This document shows, one piece after another, positions 1-7,008 of a stretch of 10,882 nucleotides of DNA. Under the pieces are notes generated by a model. The model saw only the letters and a program-made list of their open reading frames with translations, had not been told where the DNA came from and did no database searches. The DNA lies in NCBI GenBank assembly GCA_947447845.1, contig CANFNO010000044.1, positions 1-10,882 on the forward strand, written 5' to 3'. Positions within the stretch are counted from its first letter, which is position 1, and every line of letters starts with the position of its first letter. The translations under genes were made by a program, and so were the position numbers. This DNA comes from Burkholderiales bacterium. Lineage in GTDB: Bacteria > Pseudomonadota > Gammaproteobacteria > Burkholderiales > Burkholderiaceae.

Positions 1-116
1 ATGGGCAGGTGCCGCAGGCGACGCATTTGCGTGCCTTTGTCGGTCTGGTCTGGCGCACCGTAGTCATGTGGATGGTGATCCTCGCACTACTTTCACTGGC
101 ACGCTTGTTGGGTTAG
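1..116 (+). CDS. C-terminal fragment of a probable CobD/CbiB-family membrane protein
   Basis: The reading frame that enters at base 3 runs without a stop to TAG at 114-116 and gives about 37 residues. The tail reads LRAFVGLVWRTVVMWMVIL and then ALLSLARLLG: a basic/aromatic stretch followed by one hydrophobic helix ending at the C-terminus. This resembles the end of the CobD/CbiB-like proteins of Burkholderiales (adenosylcobinamide-phosphate synthase family, inner membrane), which I recall ending in a similar VGLVWR...LLALLTLARLLG pattern. The match is from memory and the fragment is short, so the family is tentative; another polytopic membrane protein is possible. The gene starts outside the window. 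It is followed by a palindromic repeat and then rlmD in the same direction. Confidence 0.5.
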   Translation, partial: GQVPQATHLRAFVGLVWRTVVMWMVILALLSLARLLG

Positions 117-120
117 TTTC

Positions 121-197
121 CACCGCCGGGCCGCCCCAAGGCGAAATGCACCCCCTCGGGGGGCAGCGCAGCACACGAAGTGGCAAGCGTGGGGGCT
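121..197. repeat. REP-like GC-rich palindromic intergenic element
   Basis: This fills most of the 108-base gap between the first gene's stop and rlmD. It has a CCCCC-TC-GGGGGG palindrome at 151-163 flanked by GCCGCCCCAAGG at 131-142 and a closing CGTGGGGGC at 189-197, so the ends can also pair (GCCCC with GGGGC). A half palindrome CAC-ACGA-AGTG lies at 172-182. I recall very similar elements scattered through Comamonadaceae genomes between genes, often 3' to a gene. It has no coding content. A role as a transcription terminator, mRNA stabiliser or REP-type mobile palindrome is inference. Confidence 0.6.
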
Positions 198-224
198 ATG
201 TCATAAGCCTGAGACAATCAGGGT

Positions 225-1700
225 ATGGACGAAAACACACCAATAACCACCACAGAAAAGCCACTCCCCGAGGGTTGGCTGCAAGTCAAATCACTGGATC
301 TGGAAGCGCAGGGCGTGGCCCATAAGCCGGATGGCAAAGTCGTTTTCATTGAGGGCGCACTGCCGTTCGAAATCGTCAGTGCGCGCATTCATCGCACCAA
401 GAGCAGTTTTGAAAAAGGCACTTTGAGTGAAATTCACCAGGAGTCGTCCCAGCGGGTGCGCCCAGCATGCCCACATTTCGGACTGCATGAAGGGGCCTGC
501 GGTGGCTGCAAGATGCAGCACTTGCACGTCGGGGCGCAAGTCGCAGTCAAACAGCGGGTCATGGAGGACAACCTCTGGCACATTGGCAAGGTAAAGCCCG
601 ACAACGTGATGCGCCCCATTGAAGGCCCTGCATGGGGCTATCGCTACAGGGCACGTATCTCGGTTCGCTTTGTGCGAAAAAAAGGCGTCGTGCTGGTCGG
701 TTTCCACGAGCGCAAAAGCCACTATGTGGCCGATATGAAGGAGTGCCATGTGTTGCCGCCGGTGATTAGCGACATGTTGTTGCCGTTGCGGGAGTTGATA
801 ACAACGATGGATGCGGTTCAAACTTTGCCGCAAATCGAGCTCGCCATCGGCGATGTGGCTGCCCCAAATGGTCCGCCCCAGGTTATCGCGATGGTGCTGC
901 GACACATGGAGGCCTTGAGTGAAGCGGATCTGCAAAAACTGCGCGCCTTTGCCGCGCAGCACGTTGGTTTGCAGTGGTGGTTGCAATCCAAGGGCCCCGA
1001 GACTATTGCGCGTCTAGATGAACTGCCGGGGCATGAAACCGGACAGTTGGCCTACCAATTGCAGGAATTTGGCATCACGATGCCCTTCAAGCCGACCGAT
1101 TTCACACAAGTCAACCCCTTTATCAACCGGGTTCTTGTGGCCCGTGCGCTGGGTTTGCTAGCGGTTGAAAAAGATGAGCGTGTGATTGACTGGTTTTGCG
1201 GCCTGGGCAATTTCACCCTGGCGTTGGCGCGCCAAGCGCGCGAGGTTCTGGGGGTTGAGGGCGCGGAGTCGCTCGTGGCCCGATCGCGGGCGAACTACAC
1301 GTTTAATGCCACTGAATCGGGGGTGCAAAGGCCATTGGCGCCTACGCACTTTGTGGCCCGCAATCTGTTTGAAATGACGCCTGAAATGTTGCTTGCAGAC
1401 GGCGTTGCCGAAAAGTGGCTAATTGACCCACCTCGGGAAGGTGCATTTGCACTGGTGCAGGCACTGGCGGCATTGAATCAAACCAACGCTTCCGGAGCAG
1501 ACAAATTGCAGGCAGGTCCGAAATGGTCACCGCCACGGCGAATTGTGTACGTCAGTTGCAATCCAGCGACGCTGGCACGGGATGCGGGTGTGCTGGTGAC
1601 CGAAGCGGGCTACCGCTGCGCGTCTGCAGGCGTGGTGAATATGTTCCCGCATACCGCGCACGTCGAAAGCATTGCGGTATTTGAATATGCAGGTGTCTAG
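225..1700 (+). CDS. rlmD: 23S rRNA (uracil(1939)-C(5))-methyltransferase RlmD
   Basis: This is an SAM-dependent RNA methyltransferase of the RumA/RlmD family (491 aa) that makes m5U1939 in 23S rRNA. Residues about 15-75 form a TRAM-type RNA-binding domain. Cys82, Cys92, Cys95 and Cys174 fit the 4Fe-4S cluster ligands; spacing of the first two is x9 rather than the x5 of the E. coli enzyme. The SAM-binding motif DWFCGLGNF is at 322-330, the DPPREG motif at 401-406, catalytic Cys445 lies in [10 protein letters not shown], and the C-terminal [10 protein letters not shown] (473-482) carries the conserved Glu481. About 17 extra residues (roughly 414-436) separate DPPREG from the catalytic strand compared with the E. 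coli protein. The ATG at 225 is preceded only by a weak AGGG. It reads away from the upstream REP-like repeat and converges on the lipoprotein gene. All key residues are present. Confidence 0.95.
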   Translation: MDENTPITTTEKPLPEGWLQVKSLDLEAQGVAHKPDGKVVFIEGALPFEIVSARIHRTKSSFEKGTLSEIHQESSQRVRPACPHFGLHEGACGGCKMQHLHVGAQVAVKQRVMEDNLWHIGKVKPDNVMRPIEGPAWGYRYRARISVRFVRKKGVVLVGFHERKSHYVADMKECHVLPPVISDMLLPLRELITTMDAVQTLPQIELAIGDVAAPNGPPQVIAMVLRHMEALSEADLQKLRAFAAQHVGLQWWLQSKGPETIARLDELPGHETGQLAYQLQEFGITMPFKPTDFTQVNPFINRVLVARALGLLAVEKDERVIDWFCGLGNFTLALARQAREVLGVEGAESLVARSRANYTFNATESGVQRPLAPTHFVARNLFEMTPEMLLADGVAEKWLIDPPREGAFALVQALAALNQTNASGADKLQAGPKWSPPRRIVYVSCNPATLARDAGVLVTEAGYRCASAGVVNMFPHTAHVESIAVFEYAGV

Positions 1701-1767
1701 ACTTCGTGGGCGGCGCGACAGTCGCTGGCTGATCCGCTTGGCGTGAACTGGGTCGGGTCAGTGTTGT

Positions 1768-1789
1768 CAGCGACGCTAGTGCGTCGCTG
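1768..1789. terminator. Perfect 9-bp inverted repeat between convergent genes
   Basis: CAGCGACGC (1768-1776), loop TAGT (1777-1780), GCGTCGCTG (1781-1789). The repeat lies between the ends of rlmD (+) and the lipoprotein gene (-), and includes the stop codon and last three codons of the latter. No U-tract follows on either strand (on + only GTTCAGCTTTA), so it is not a textbook intrinsic terminator. A bidirectional stop or a 3'-end stabilising hairpin is the likeliest role. Confidence 0.5.
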
Positions 1790-2180
1790 GTTCAGCTTTA
1801 TCGGCTAACTTGGGTTTGGTCTTGGGTTTGGCATCGGTAGTCTCTTTTTTGCCTTTTCCGGATTCGGAAACCACCTGCTCGTCAGCGGCTACTGGGCCTG
1901 GGGTCTCGGCTTTTGTGACCTTGGATTCCACGCCTTCAATCTTGTTTTCCCGCATGTACTGGTCCATTTCCTTCCAGCCGTTGAATATGGCGGATTTGGA
2001 GGCCTTGTCATTCAAGATGTAGCAGTCTTCAATGCTGCGCAATCCATGTCTGCAAGCGCTACCGATGGCCTTGGCGTCCGCCTCCTTTTGAATGGCCTTC
2101 GGGTCGGCCATTAACTGGTCGATCAGGTCACATCCACCCAAAAGCAGAGTCATGAACAAAATGAGGGAGCGTGAAATCAT
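1776..2180 (-). CDS. small predicted lipoprotein, function unknown
   Basis: This 134-aa protein has a lipoprotein signal: MISR, a hydrophobic stretch at 6-14, then LGGC with Cys17 as the predicted lipidated residue. The residue after Cys is Asp18, which in enterobacteria acts as a Lol-avoidance signal for inner-membrane retention. Residues 18-85 look folded, with Cys43 and Cys53 able to form a disulfide if periplasmic, and an aromatic-rich segment near 64-77 (AIFNGWKEMDQYMR). Residues 86-134 are a low-complexity Lys/Pro/Ala/Glu tail, probably disordered. No named domain is recognised; I recall similar short lipoproteins only as hypotheticals in Burkholderiales. The start has no clear Shine-Dalgarno sequence (TTTTCTCC precedes ATG). 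A terminator separates it from the BI-1 gene upstream, so it probably has its own promoter in 2181-2258. Confidence 0.8.
   Translation of the reverse strand: MISRSLILFMTLLLGGCDLIDQLMADPKAIQKEADAKAIGSACRHGLRSIEDCYILNDKASKSAIFNGWKEMDQYMRENKIEGVESKVTKAETPGPVAADEQVVSESGKGKKETTDAKPKTKPKLADKAEPATH
1809..1832. repeat. 12-bp tandem duplication in the lipoprotein tail
   Basis: CTTGGGTTTGGT (1809-1820) is followed directly by CTTGGGTTTGGC (1821-1832), matching at 11 of 12 bases. On the minus strand it encodes the AKPKTKPK part of the Lys/Pro tail. It is in frame, so unit gain or loss would lengthen or shorten the tail by four residues without breaking the gene. Confidence 0.75.
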
Positions 2181-2258
2181 GGAGAAAATCGTTTGGACAT
2201 AACCCAGTATCGGCCTGAATTGGCTTGGATTGAGAGGAATCGGAATTTCTTAAGCAGC

Positions 2259-2283
2259 AAAAAGGGCCCATTACGGGCCCATT
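2259..2283 (-). terminator. rho-independent terminator of the BI-1/YccA gene
   Basis: Read on the minus strand, GGGCCC (2280-2275), loop GTAAT, GGGCCC (2269-2264), then TTTTT (2263-2259). Six G-C pairs and an immediate U5 tract, 25 bases after the stop of the BI-1 gene. On the plus strand there is only ATTTCTT after the stem, so it acts mainly on minus-strand transcription. It separates the BI-1 gene from the downstream lipoprotein gene. Confidence 0.87.
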
Positions 2284-2304
2284 TCTTGTAAGGTGCTAAT
2301 GCTC

Positions 2305-3000
2305 TTAGTCGCGCTCGCCACCAAAAATACCCAGCAAGGCCAGCAGGCTCTGGAACACATTGATGATATCCAAGTACAGCGCAAGCGTAGCGGATATGTA
2401 GTTAGTTTCTCCGCCATCAATGATGCGCTTGATGTCGTACAGCATGTAGGCGCTGAAGATGCCAATAGCAGCCACAGAGATCGCAAGCATGCCAGCGCTG
2501 GAGCCCACAAATATGTTGATCAGGCTGCCAATCATCAGCACCATCACACCGACGAACAACCACTTGCCCATGCCGGACAGGTCGCGTTTGATGACAGTGG
2601 CCAGACTGGCCATGACCAGCAACACGCCTGCCGTACCGGCAAATGCCGTCATGATCAACTCAGGTCCATTGCGAAAACCGAGCGTGTGTGCGATCAGGCT
2701 CGACAGCATCAGGCCCATGAAGAACGTAAAGCCAAGCAGCATTGGCACTCCCGCCGCCGAGTTCTTGGTCTTCTCAATTCCGTAAATCAGGCCGAAGGCA
2801 ATTGCCATGAACAAAATCATGCCAAGCCCGCCACGGAAAATTTGGCCAATGCCAGAAGCCACGCCGACCCATGCGCCCAACACAGTGGGAATCAGGCTCA
2901 GAGCGAGAAGCCAATAGGTGTTACGCAGCACTTTGTTGCGCTGCTCAGTGGAAATGGCATAACCAAAGCTGGTACCCAGCGTAGTAAAGCGATCCGTCAT
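2305..3000 (-). CDS. Bax inhibitor-1/YccA family membrane protein
   Basis: This is a 231-aa polytopic inner-membrane protein of the BI-1 (TMBIM, UPF0005) family. Bacterial members include YccA, an FtsH modulator, and YetJ, a pH-sensitive Ca2+ leak channel; which role applies here cannot be told. Seven hydrophobic segments lie at about 29-49, 57-75, 84-105, 115-136, 146-166, 169-188 and 203-226. The family-typical SAYMLYD (183-189) and LYLDIINVFQSLL (208-220) are present; Asp189 and Asp211 may be the pair that forms the YetJ-type pH sensor. The start at 3000 is preferred over an in-frame ATG at 3042 because AGGAG (minus strand, 3012-3008) sits 7 bases upstream and the protein then begins MTDRFTTLG. 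It is monocistronic: a terminator follows and a divergent gene lies upstream. Confidence 0.92.
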   Translation of the reverse strand: MTDRFTTLGTSFGYAISTEQRNKVLRNTYWLLALSLIPTVLGAWVGVASGIGQIFRGGLGMILFMAIAFGLIYGIEKTKNSAAGVPMLLGFTFFMGLMLSSLIAHTLGFRNGPELIMTAFAGTAGVLLVMASLATVIKRDLSGMGKWLFVGVMVLMIGSLINIFVGSSAGMLAISVAAIGIFSAYMLYDIKRIIDGGETNYISATLALYLDIINVFQSLLALLGIFGGERD

Positions 3001-3014
3001 AGTCAATCTCCTGG

Positions 3015-3034
3015 AAAAAATCCTACGTTGTAGG
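3015..3034 (-). promoter_or_regulatory. small hairpin with U-tract in the BI-1 gene leader
   Basis: On the minus strand CCTAC (3034-3030), loop AAC, GTAGG (3026-3022), one A, then TTTTTT (3020-3015), only a few bases before the AGGAG of the BI-1 gene. The stem is 5 bp with 3 G-C pairs, weak for a terminator. It could be a minor pause or attenuation site or a DNA operator; it may also be chance. Confidence 0.3.
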
Positions 3035-3068
3035 TGAGGCAATTTTAGGCTGTATCAAGTACGTGCCT

Positions 3069-3096
3069 TGCAAAAAGTGTGGATTGCACGGATTAT
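3069..3096 (+). promoter_or_regulatory. possible sigma-70 promoter for the DUF336 gene
   Basis: TTGCAA (3069-3074) and GATTAT (3091-3096) with a 16-base spacer, each matching 4 of 6 consensus bases, about 84 bases before the ATG at 3180. The 179-base divergent gap must hold promoters for both flanking genes. This is the best plus-strand candidate found by eye, but matches of this quality are common. Confidence 0.3.
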
Positions 3097-3179
3097 TTGT
3101 GGGGCTGATATGCGCTTCACGCGGGTAATGACAGCGCACGGGTGCTTTATGCTCGACGTTTTTGTTAGAACAAGCATCC

Positions 3180-3587
3180 ATGAAAACCAAATTTACACTC
3201 GAATCCGCCGACGTTAAGGCAATCGCCGCCGCAGCAGAAGCAGAGGCGCTGTCAAACAATTGGGCAGTCAGCATTTGCATCGTGGACGATGGCGGGCATC
3301 TACTTTCCTTCCAGCGACTGGATGGCGCCGCACCAGTCTCCGCCCACATCGCGCCCGGTAAGGCACGCACTGCGGCTCTGGGGCGCCGCGAAAGCAAGGT
3401 CTACGAGGACATCATCAACGGCGGGCGCGTGTCGTTCCTAAGTGCACCTGGCCTGGAAGGTATGCTGGAGGGCGGCGTGCCAATCATGAAGGACGGGCAG
3501 TGCCTGGGAGCCGTCGGCGTTAGTGGCGTCAAGTCCACCGAGGATGCACAGGTCGCTAAGGCAGGCATCGCCGCTATCGGTCTCTAG
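3180..3587 (+). CDS. GlcG/HbpS-like heme-binding (DUF336) family protein
   Basis: This 135-aa single-domain protein has the pattern of the GlcG/HbpS/PduO-C (DUF336) family: VSICIVDDGGHLLSFQRLDGA (30-50), then GKARTA (61-66), EGGVPI (103-108) and GAVGVSG (117-123), and a repeated Ala-rich helix near the end (DAQVAKAGIAAIG). Family members bind heme or corrinoids or sit next to glycolate, diol or aromatic catabolism genes; no such neighbours are present, so the ligand is unknown. It has no signal peptide, so it is probably cytosolic. The ATG at 3180 gives the usual family length; a TTG at 3162 is in frame but neither has a good ribosome binding site. It is divergent from the BI-1 gene and convergent with ppsR, 37 bases away, and stands alone as a unit. 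Confidence 0.85.
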   Translation: MKTKFTLESADVKAIAAAAEAEALSNNWAVSICIVDDGGHLLSFQRLDGAAPVSAHIAPGKARTAALGRRESKVYEDIINGGRVSFLSAPGLEGMLEGGVPIMKDGQCLGAVGVSGVKSTEDAQVAKAGIAAIGL

Positions 3588-3624
3588 TCGAGTTTTTGCA
3601 GCCGGGGTTGGCCGCGACGCTGGG

Positions 3625-4446
3625 TCAGTATGCCAAGCGATCCGGATGTATTTCCTGCAGGATGGTTGTGGAGATTTCTTCGATTGACTTGGTTGTGGTG
3701 GAAAGTGAGCGTATGCCTGAACGGCGCATCATGGCCTCTGCCTCATTGACTTCCATGCGGCAGTTTTCCAGTGACGCATAGCGCGAGTTGGGGCGACGTT
3801 CCTGGCGAATTTCACTCAGCCGCTCGGGTTGAATCGTCAAACCGAAAAGTTTTCCCTTGTGGGGAACCAGCGCAGGCGGCAATTGCCTGCGGTCGAAATC
3901 TTCTGGAATCAAAGGATAGTTGGACGCCTTCAAGCCGTATTGCATGGCAAGGTAAAGCGAGGTGGGTGTTTTTCCGCTGCGGCTTACGCCTACGAGTATC
4001 ACGTCGGACTGTTCCAGGTCGCGATTAAGTTGGCCATCGTCGTGGGCAAGCGAAAAGTTGATAGCTTCAATGCGATTGTTGTATTCCTTACTTTTGCTGG
4101 CATCACTGAAGCGCCCGACCCGGTGGTTGGATTTGACGCCGAATTCCTGTTCCAGTGGGTGCACAAAGGTGCCAAACATGTCGAGCAACATGCCATGGCA
4201 CTGTTCCGCAATCACCTTAAGGATTTCCATATTGACCAGCGTGGTGAAAACGATCGGTCGGTTCCCGTCGATTTCCGCTGCATGGTTGATTTGACGGATG
4301 GCTTGGTGTGCCTTGTCCACCGTGTCGATAAAAGGCAGACGCACATGGTGCGACTTGTTTTCGAACTGAGCCAGGATGGCGTTGCCAAAGGTTTCGGCGG
4401 TGATGCCGGTGCCATCAGAGACAAAGAAAACGGTGCGTTGGGGCAT
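3625..4446 (-). CDS. ppsR: PEP synthase regulatory protein (bifunctional kinase/pyrophosphorylase)
   Basis: This is a 273-aa protein of the DUF299/PSRP family. It inactivates PEP synthase by ADP-dependent phosphorylation of a Thr near the catalytic His and reactivates it by Pi-dependent removal. The N-terminus [19 protein letters not shown] is the family signature. The P-loop GVSRSGKT is at 153-160 and the conserved [14 protein letters not shown] segment at 205-218. Length is normal and no residue appears lost. It lies head to head with its substrate gene ppsA, with a 166-base shared control region, an arrangement seen in many proteobacteria. The start codon has no Shine-Dalgarno sequence (AACTATCACC precedes ATG); a TATAAC hexamer ends 8 bases before the ATG, so the mRNA may be leaderless. 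It converges on the DUF336 gene. Confidence 0.95.
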   Translation of the reverse strand: MPQRTVFFVSDGTGITAETFGNAILAQFENKSHHVRLPFIDTVDKAHQAIRQINHAAEIDGNRPIVFTTLVNMEILKVIAEQCHGMLLDMFGTFVHPLEQEFGVKSNHRVGRFSDASKSKEYNNRIEAINFSLAHDDGQLNRDLEQSDVILVGVSRSGKTPTSLYLAMQYGLKASNYPLIPEDFDRRQLPPALVPHKGKLFGLTIQPERLSEIRQERRPNSRYASLENCRMEVNEAEAMMRRSGIRSLSTTTKSIEEISTTILQEIHPDRLAY

Positions 4447-4453
4447 GGTGATA

Positions 4454-4480
4454 GTTATAGATATTGGGATTGGGTATCAA
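4454..4480 (-). promoter_or_regulatory. possible ppsR promoter
   Basis: On the minus strand TTGATA (4480-4475) and TATAAC (4459-4454) are separated by 15 bases, shorter than ideal. The expected transcription start would fall at or within a base or two of the ppsR ATG (4446). Both hexamers match 5 of 6 consensus bases, but the spacing is a weakness. Inference only. Confidence 0.4.
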
Positions 4481-4498
4481 GCAGGGGCGGCGTCCTAC

Positions 4499-4520
4499 AA
4501 TGCGTGCAATTTAGCGCATT
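4499..4520. promoter_or_regulatory. inverted repeat in the ppsR-ppsA control region
   Basis: AATGCG (4499-4504), a 10-base AT-rich spacer, CGCATT (4515-4520). It is a perfect 6-bp dyad with centre-to-centre spacing of 16 bases, which suits a dimeric regulator. It overlaps a TACAAT (4496-4501) that could be a -10 element for ppsA, though no good -35 accompanies it. A regulator of carbon metabolism is plausible but unidentified. Confidence 0.35.
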
Positions 4521-4612
4521 TTGCTTAAGCCTCGCGCCGCCACAACTCCAACAACATGGGCGCAGGGTGCAAAACGTGGCTGCTTACCGGTTTTAACTTC
4601 TGGAGCTTAGCT

Positions 4613-7003
4613 ATGTCGAGTCTATTCAATCCAACCGATCTGGTTGTCCCTTTTGAGCACCTGCGCATGACCGATGTCGAATCGGTTGGTGGCAAGAACG
4701 CCAGTTTGGGGGAAATGATTTCCCAATTGCCACAGGGTGTAAAGGTGCCCACAGGCTTTGCCACTACGGCCCATGCCTTTCGCGAGTTCTTGAAGTATGA
4801 CGACCTGGCCGGTCGCATTAGCCGGCGCCTTGCCACATTGGATACCGAAGACGTGCGTGCGCTGGCAGTTGCGGGTGCCGAAATCCGCGCCATGTTGGAG
4901 GTGCAGCCCTTTCCACCTGAACTGGAAAAAGGCATTCGTGAATCGTTTGCCGTCCTCAGTGCGGGCAATGAAAAGGCATCTTTTGCCGTGCGCTCGTCTG
5001 CTACCGCAGAAGACCTGCCTGACGCCTCTTTTGCCGGCCAACAGGAGACCTTTCTGAACGTGGTGGGCATTGAGGACATTCTGCACAAGATCCGCGAGGT
5101 GTTCGCTTCCCTCTACAACGACCGCGCCATCAGCTATCGCGTGCACAAAGGCTTTGCGCATGATGTAGTGGCTCTGAGTGCAGGCATACAGCGTATGGTG
5201 CGTTCGGACTTGGGCGCTGCGGGTGTTATGTTCACCATCGATACCGAGTCCGGCTTTTCGGATGTCGTGTTCATTACGTCCAGCTACGGTTTGGGTGAAA
5301 CGGTAGTGCAGGGCGCGGTAAATCCCGACGAGTTCTATGTGCACAAGCCCATGCTAAAGGCGGGAAAGCGCGCGGTGATCCGGCGTAGTTTGGGCTCCAA
5401 GTTGCTGCAGATGGAATTCACCACGGCCGAAGAAAAGGCCGTTGGCGGCAAGTTGGTCAAGACCACCGACGTACCCACTGAAATGCGCAACCGCTATTCG
5501 CTGACTGATGCTGATGTGGAGCAATTGGCGCGCTATGCGCTGGTCATTGAAGAGCACTATGGCCGCCCTATGGACATCGAGTGGGGCAAGGATGGCACTG
5601 ACGGACTCCTGTACATCCTGCAAGCCAGGCCCGAAACGGTCAAGAGCCAGTCAGCAGATAAGGTCGAGCACCGCTACAAGCTCAAGGGCAAGGGTGCGAT
5701 ATTGGTCGAAGGGCGTGCCATCGGGCAAAAGATTGGAACTGGACCGGTGCGTATCGTGCACAGCATTGCCGATATGGATCAGGTGCAGGCCGGTGACATT
5801 TTGGTGACCGACATGACCGATCCCAATTGGGAACCGGTGATGAAACGTGCCTCTGCAATCGTTACCAACCGGGGTGGTCGTACCTGCCACGCCGCGATCA
5901 TTGCGCGCGAGCTAGGTATCCCCGCAGTGGTCGGTTGCGGTCATGCTACGGAACAGCTCCGCGACGGCATGCTGGTAACTGTGAGTTGTGCAGAAGGCGA
6001 TACCGGTTTTGTTTATGACGGACTGCTGGAGACCGAAGTCTCCGAGGTCCAACGCGGCGTCATGCCCGAGATTGACGTCAAGATCATGATGAACGTGGGC
6101 AACCCCCAGTTGGCTTTTGATTTCTGTCAGTTGCCTAACCAGGGCGTGGGCTTGGCACGGCTGGAGTTCATCATCAATAACAACATCGGCGTGCACCCCA
6201 AGGCCATTCTGGACTATCCCAATGTGGATGCCGATCTGAAAAAGGCGGTGGAGTCCGTGGCGCGAGGCCACGCTTCCCCCAAGGCCTTTTATGTAGACCG
6301 CGTGGCAGAAGGCGTGGCAACCATCGCCGCAGCCTTCTGGCCCAAGCCGGTGATCGTTCGCTTGTCGGACTTCAAGAGCAATGAGTACCGCAAGCTGATC
6401 GGAGGCAGCCGCTACGAGCCTGAAGAAGAGAACCCCATGTTGGGTTTCCGGGGTGCGGCTCGCTATGTTTCAGCCGAATTCGGCGAAGCCTTCGCGATGG
6501 AATGTGAAGCATTGAAGCGCGTGCGCAACGACATGGGCCTGAACAATGTGCAGGTTATGGTGCCGTTTGTGCGCACGCTGGAGCAGGCACGCAAGGTCAC
6601 CGAACTGTTGTCTAAACACGGACTTCGGCGCGGAGAAAACGAGCTCAAGCTGATCATGATGTGCGAGATACCCAGCAACGCGATTCTGGCCGACCAGTTC
6701 TTGCAGTACTTCGACGGTTTCTCCATTGGTTCTAACGACCTGACGCAGCTCACATTGGGACTCGACCGGGACTCTGGTCTGGAAGTGCTTGCGGCCGACT
6801 TCGATGAGCGTGATGAGGCAGTCAAAGCGCTGATCAGCATGGCTATCTCCGCCTGCCGACGCCAGGGCAAATACGTGGGCATTTGTGGTCAGGGTCCTAG
6901 TGATCATCCTGACTTTGCGCATTGGCTGAAGGACCAGGGGATTTCATCGATCTCTCTGAACCCTGACTCGGTGATTGCTACCTGGCAGCAACTCGCGATC
7001 TAA
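4613..7003 (+). CDS. ppsA: phosphoenolpyruvate synthase (pyruvate, water dikinase)
   Basis: This enzyme converts pyruvate + ATP + H2O to PEP + AMP + Pi, the entry step of gluconeogenesis from C3 compounds. At 796 aa it matches the family (E. coli 792). The N-terminal ATP-grasp domain covers about 1-345, with [11 protein letters not shown] (25-35), [20 protein letters not shown] (124-143) and QARPETV (337-343). The swivelling phosphohistidine domain covers about 370-470, with GGRTCHAA (421-428): His426 is the phosphocarrier and Thr424 the residue PpsR would modify. The C-terminal PEP/pyruvate TIM barrel follows, with GFRGAARY (611-618), [17 protein letters not shown] (704-720) and the active-site Cys in [12 protein letters not shown] (756-767). 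The start at 4613 is chosen over an in-frame ATG at 4556 because TGGAG lies 7 bases upstream and the protein then begins like its homologues. The symporter gene begins 5 bases after its stop. Confidence 0.97.
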   Translation: MSSLFNPTDLVVPFEHLRMTDVESVGGKNASLGEMISQLPQGVKVPTGFATTAHAFREFLKYDDLAGRISRRLATLDTEDVRALAVAGAEIRAMLEVQPFPPELEKGIRESFAVLSAGNEKASFAVRSSATAEDLPDASFAGQQETFLNVVGIEDILHKIREVFASLYNDRAISYRVHKGFAHDVVALSAGIQRMVRSDLGAAGVMFTIDTESGFSDVVFITSSYGLGETVVQGAVNPDEFYVHKPMLKAGKRAVIRRSLGSKLLQMEFTTAEEKAVGGKLVKTTDVPTEMRNRYSLTDADVEQLARYALVIEEHYGRPMDIEWGKDGTDGLLYILQARPETVKSQSADKVEHRYKLKGKGAILVEGRAIGQKIGTGPVRIVHSIADMDQVQAGDILVTDMTDPNWEPVMKRASAIVTNRGGRTCHAAIIARELGIPAVVGCGHATEQLRDGMLVTVSCAEGDTGFVYDGLLETEVSEVQRGVMPEIDVKIMMNVGNPQLAFDFCQLPNQGVGLARLEFIINNNIGVHPKAILDYPNVDADLKKAVESVARGHASPKAFYVDRVAEGVATIAAAFWPKPVIVRLSDFKSNEYRKLIGGSRYEPEEENPMLGFRGAARYVSAEFGEAFAMECEALKRVRNDMGLNNVQVMVPFVRTLEQARKVTELLSKHGLRRGENELKLIMMCEIPSNAILADQFLQYFDGFSIGSNDLTQLTLGLDRDSGLEVLAADFDERDEAVKALISMAISACRRQGKYVGICGQGPSDHPDFAHWLKDQGISSISLNPDSVIATWQQLAI

Positions 7004-7008
7004 AGCCT

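Noticed and set aside
68..325. 85-aa frame running through the REP-like repeat into rlmD
   Set aside because: It crosses the palindromic repeat and the start of rlmD in another frame and has low-complexity Gly/Arg/Ser content.
291..986. 231-aa open frame on the minus strand opposite rlmD
   Set aside because: It lies wholly within rlmD, which has every catalytic and cluster residue; the antisense product is rich in His/Gln/Arg with no recognisable domain. Typical shadow of a GC-rich gene.
2293..3033. 246-aa open frame on the plus strand opposite the BI-1/YccA gene
   Set aside because: Composition is extreme (His, Gln, Ala, Asn rich, no hydrophobic core), the mirror of a hydrophobic membrane protein. 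The minus-strand gene has a good ribosome binding site, seven helices and a terminator.
3598..3615. Hairpin GCAGCC-GGGGTT-GGCCGC between the DUF336 gene and ppsR as a terminator
   Set aside because: The T-run precedes the stem on the plus strand, and the minus strand has an A-run after it, so neither direction gives an intrinsic terminator. It may still be a chance stem.
3829..4596. 255-aa open frame on the plus strand opposite ppsR
   Set aside because: ppsR is clearly recognised by its N-terminal signature and P-loop, and this frame resembles no family and has no ribosome binding site.
4556..4612. ATG at 4556 as the true start of ppsA
   Set aside because: It would add 19 residues with no counterpart in PEP synthases and has no ribosome binding site, whereas the ATG at 4613 has TGGAG at the right distance.
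4622..5344. 240-aa open frame on the minus strand opposite ppsA
   Set aside because: Antisense of the conserved ATP-grasp domain; no domain, no start signal.
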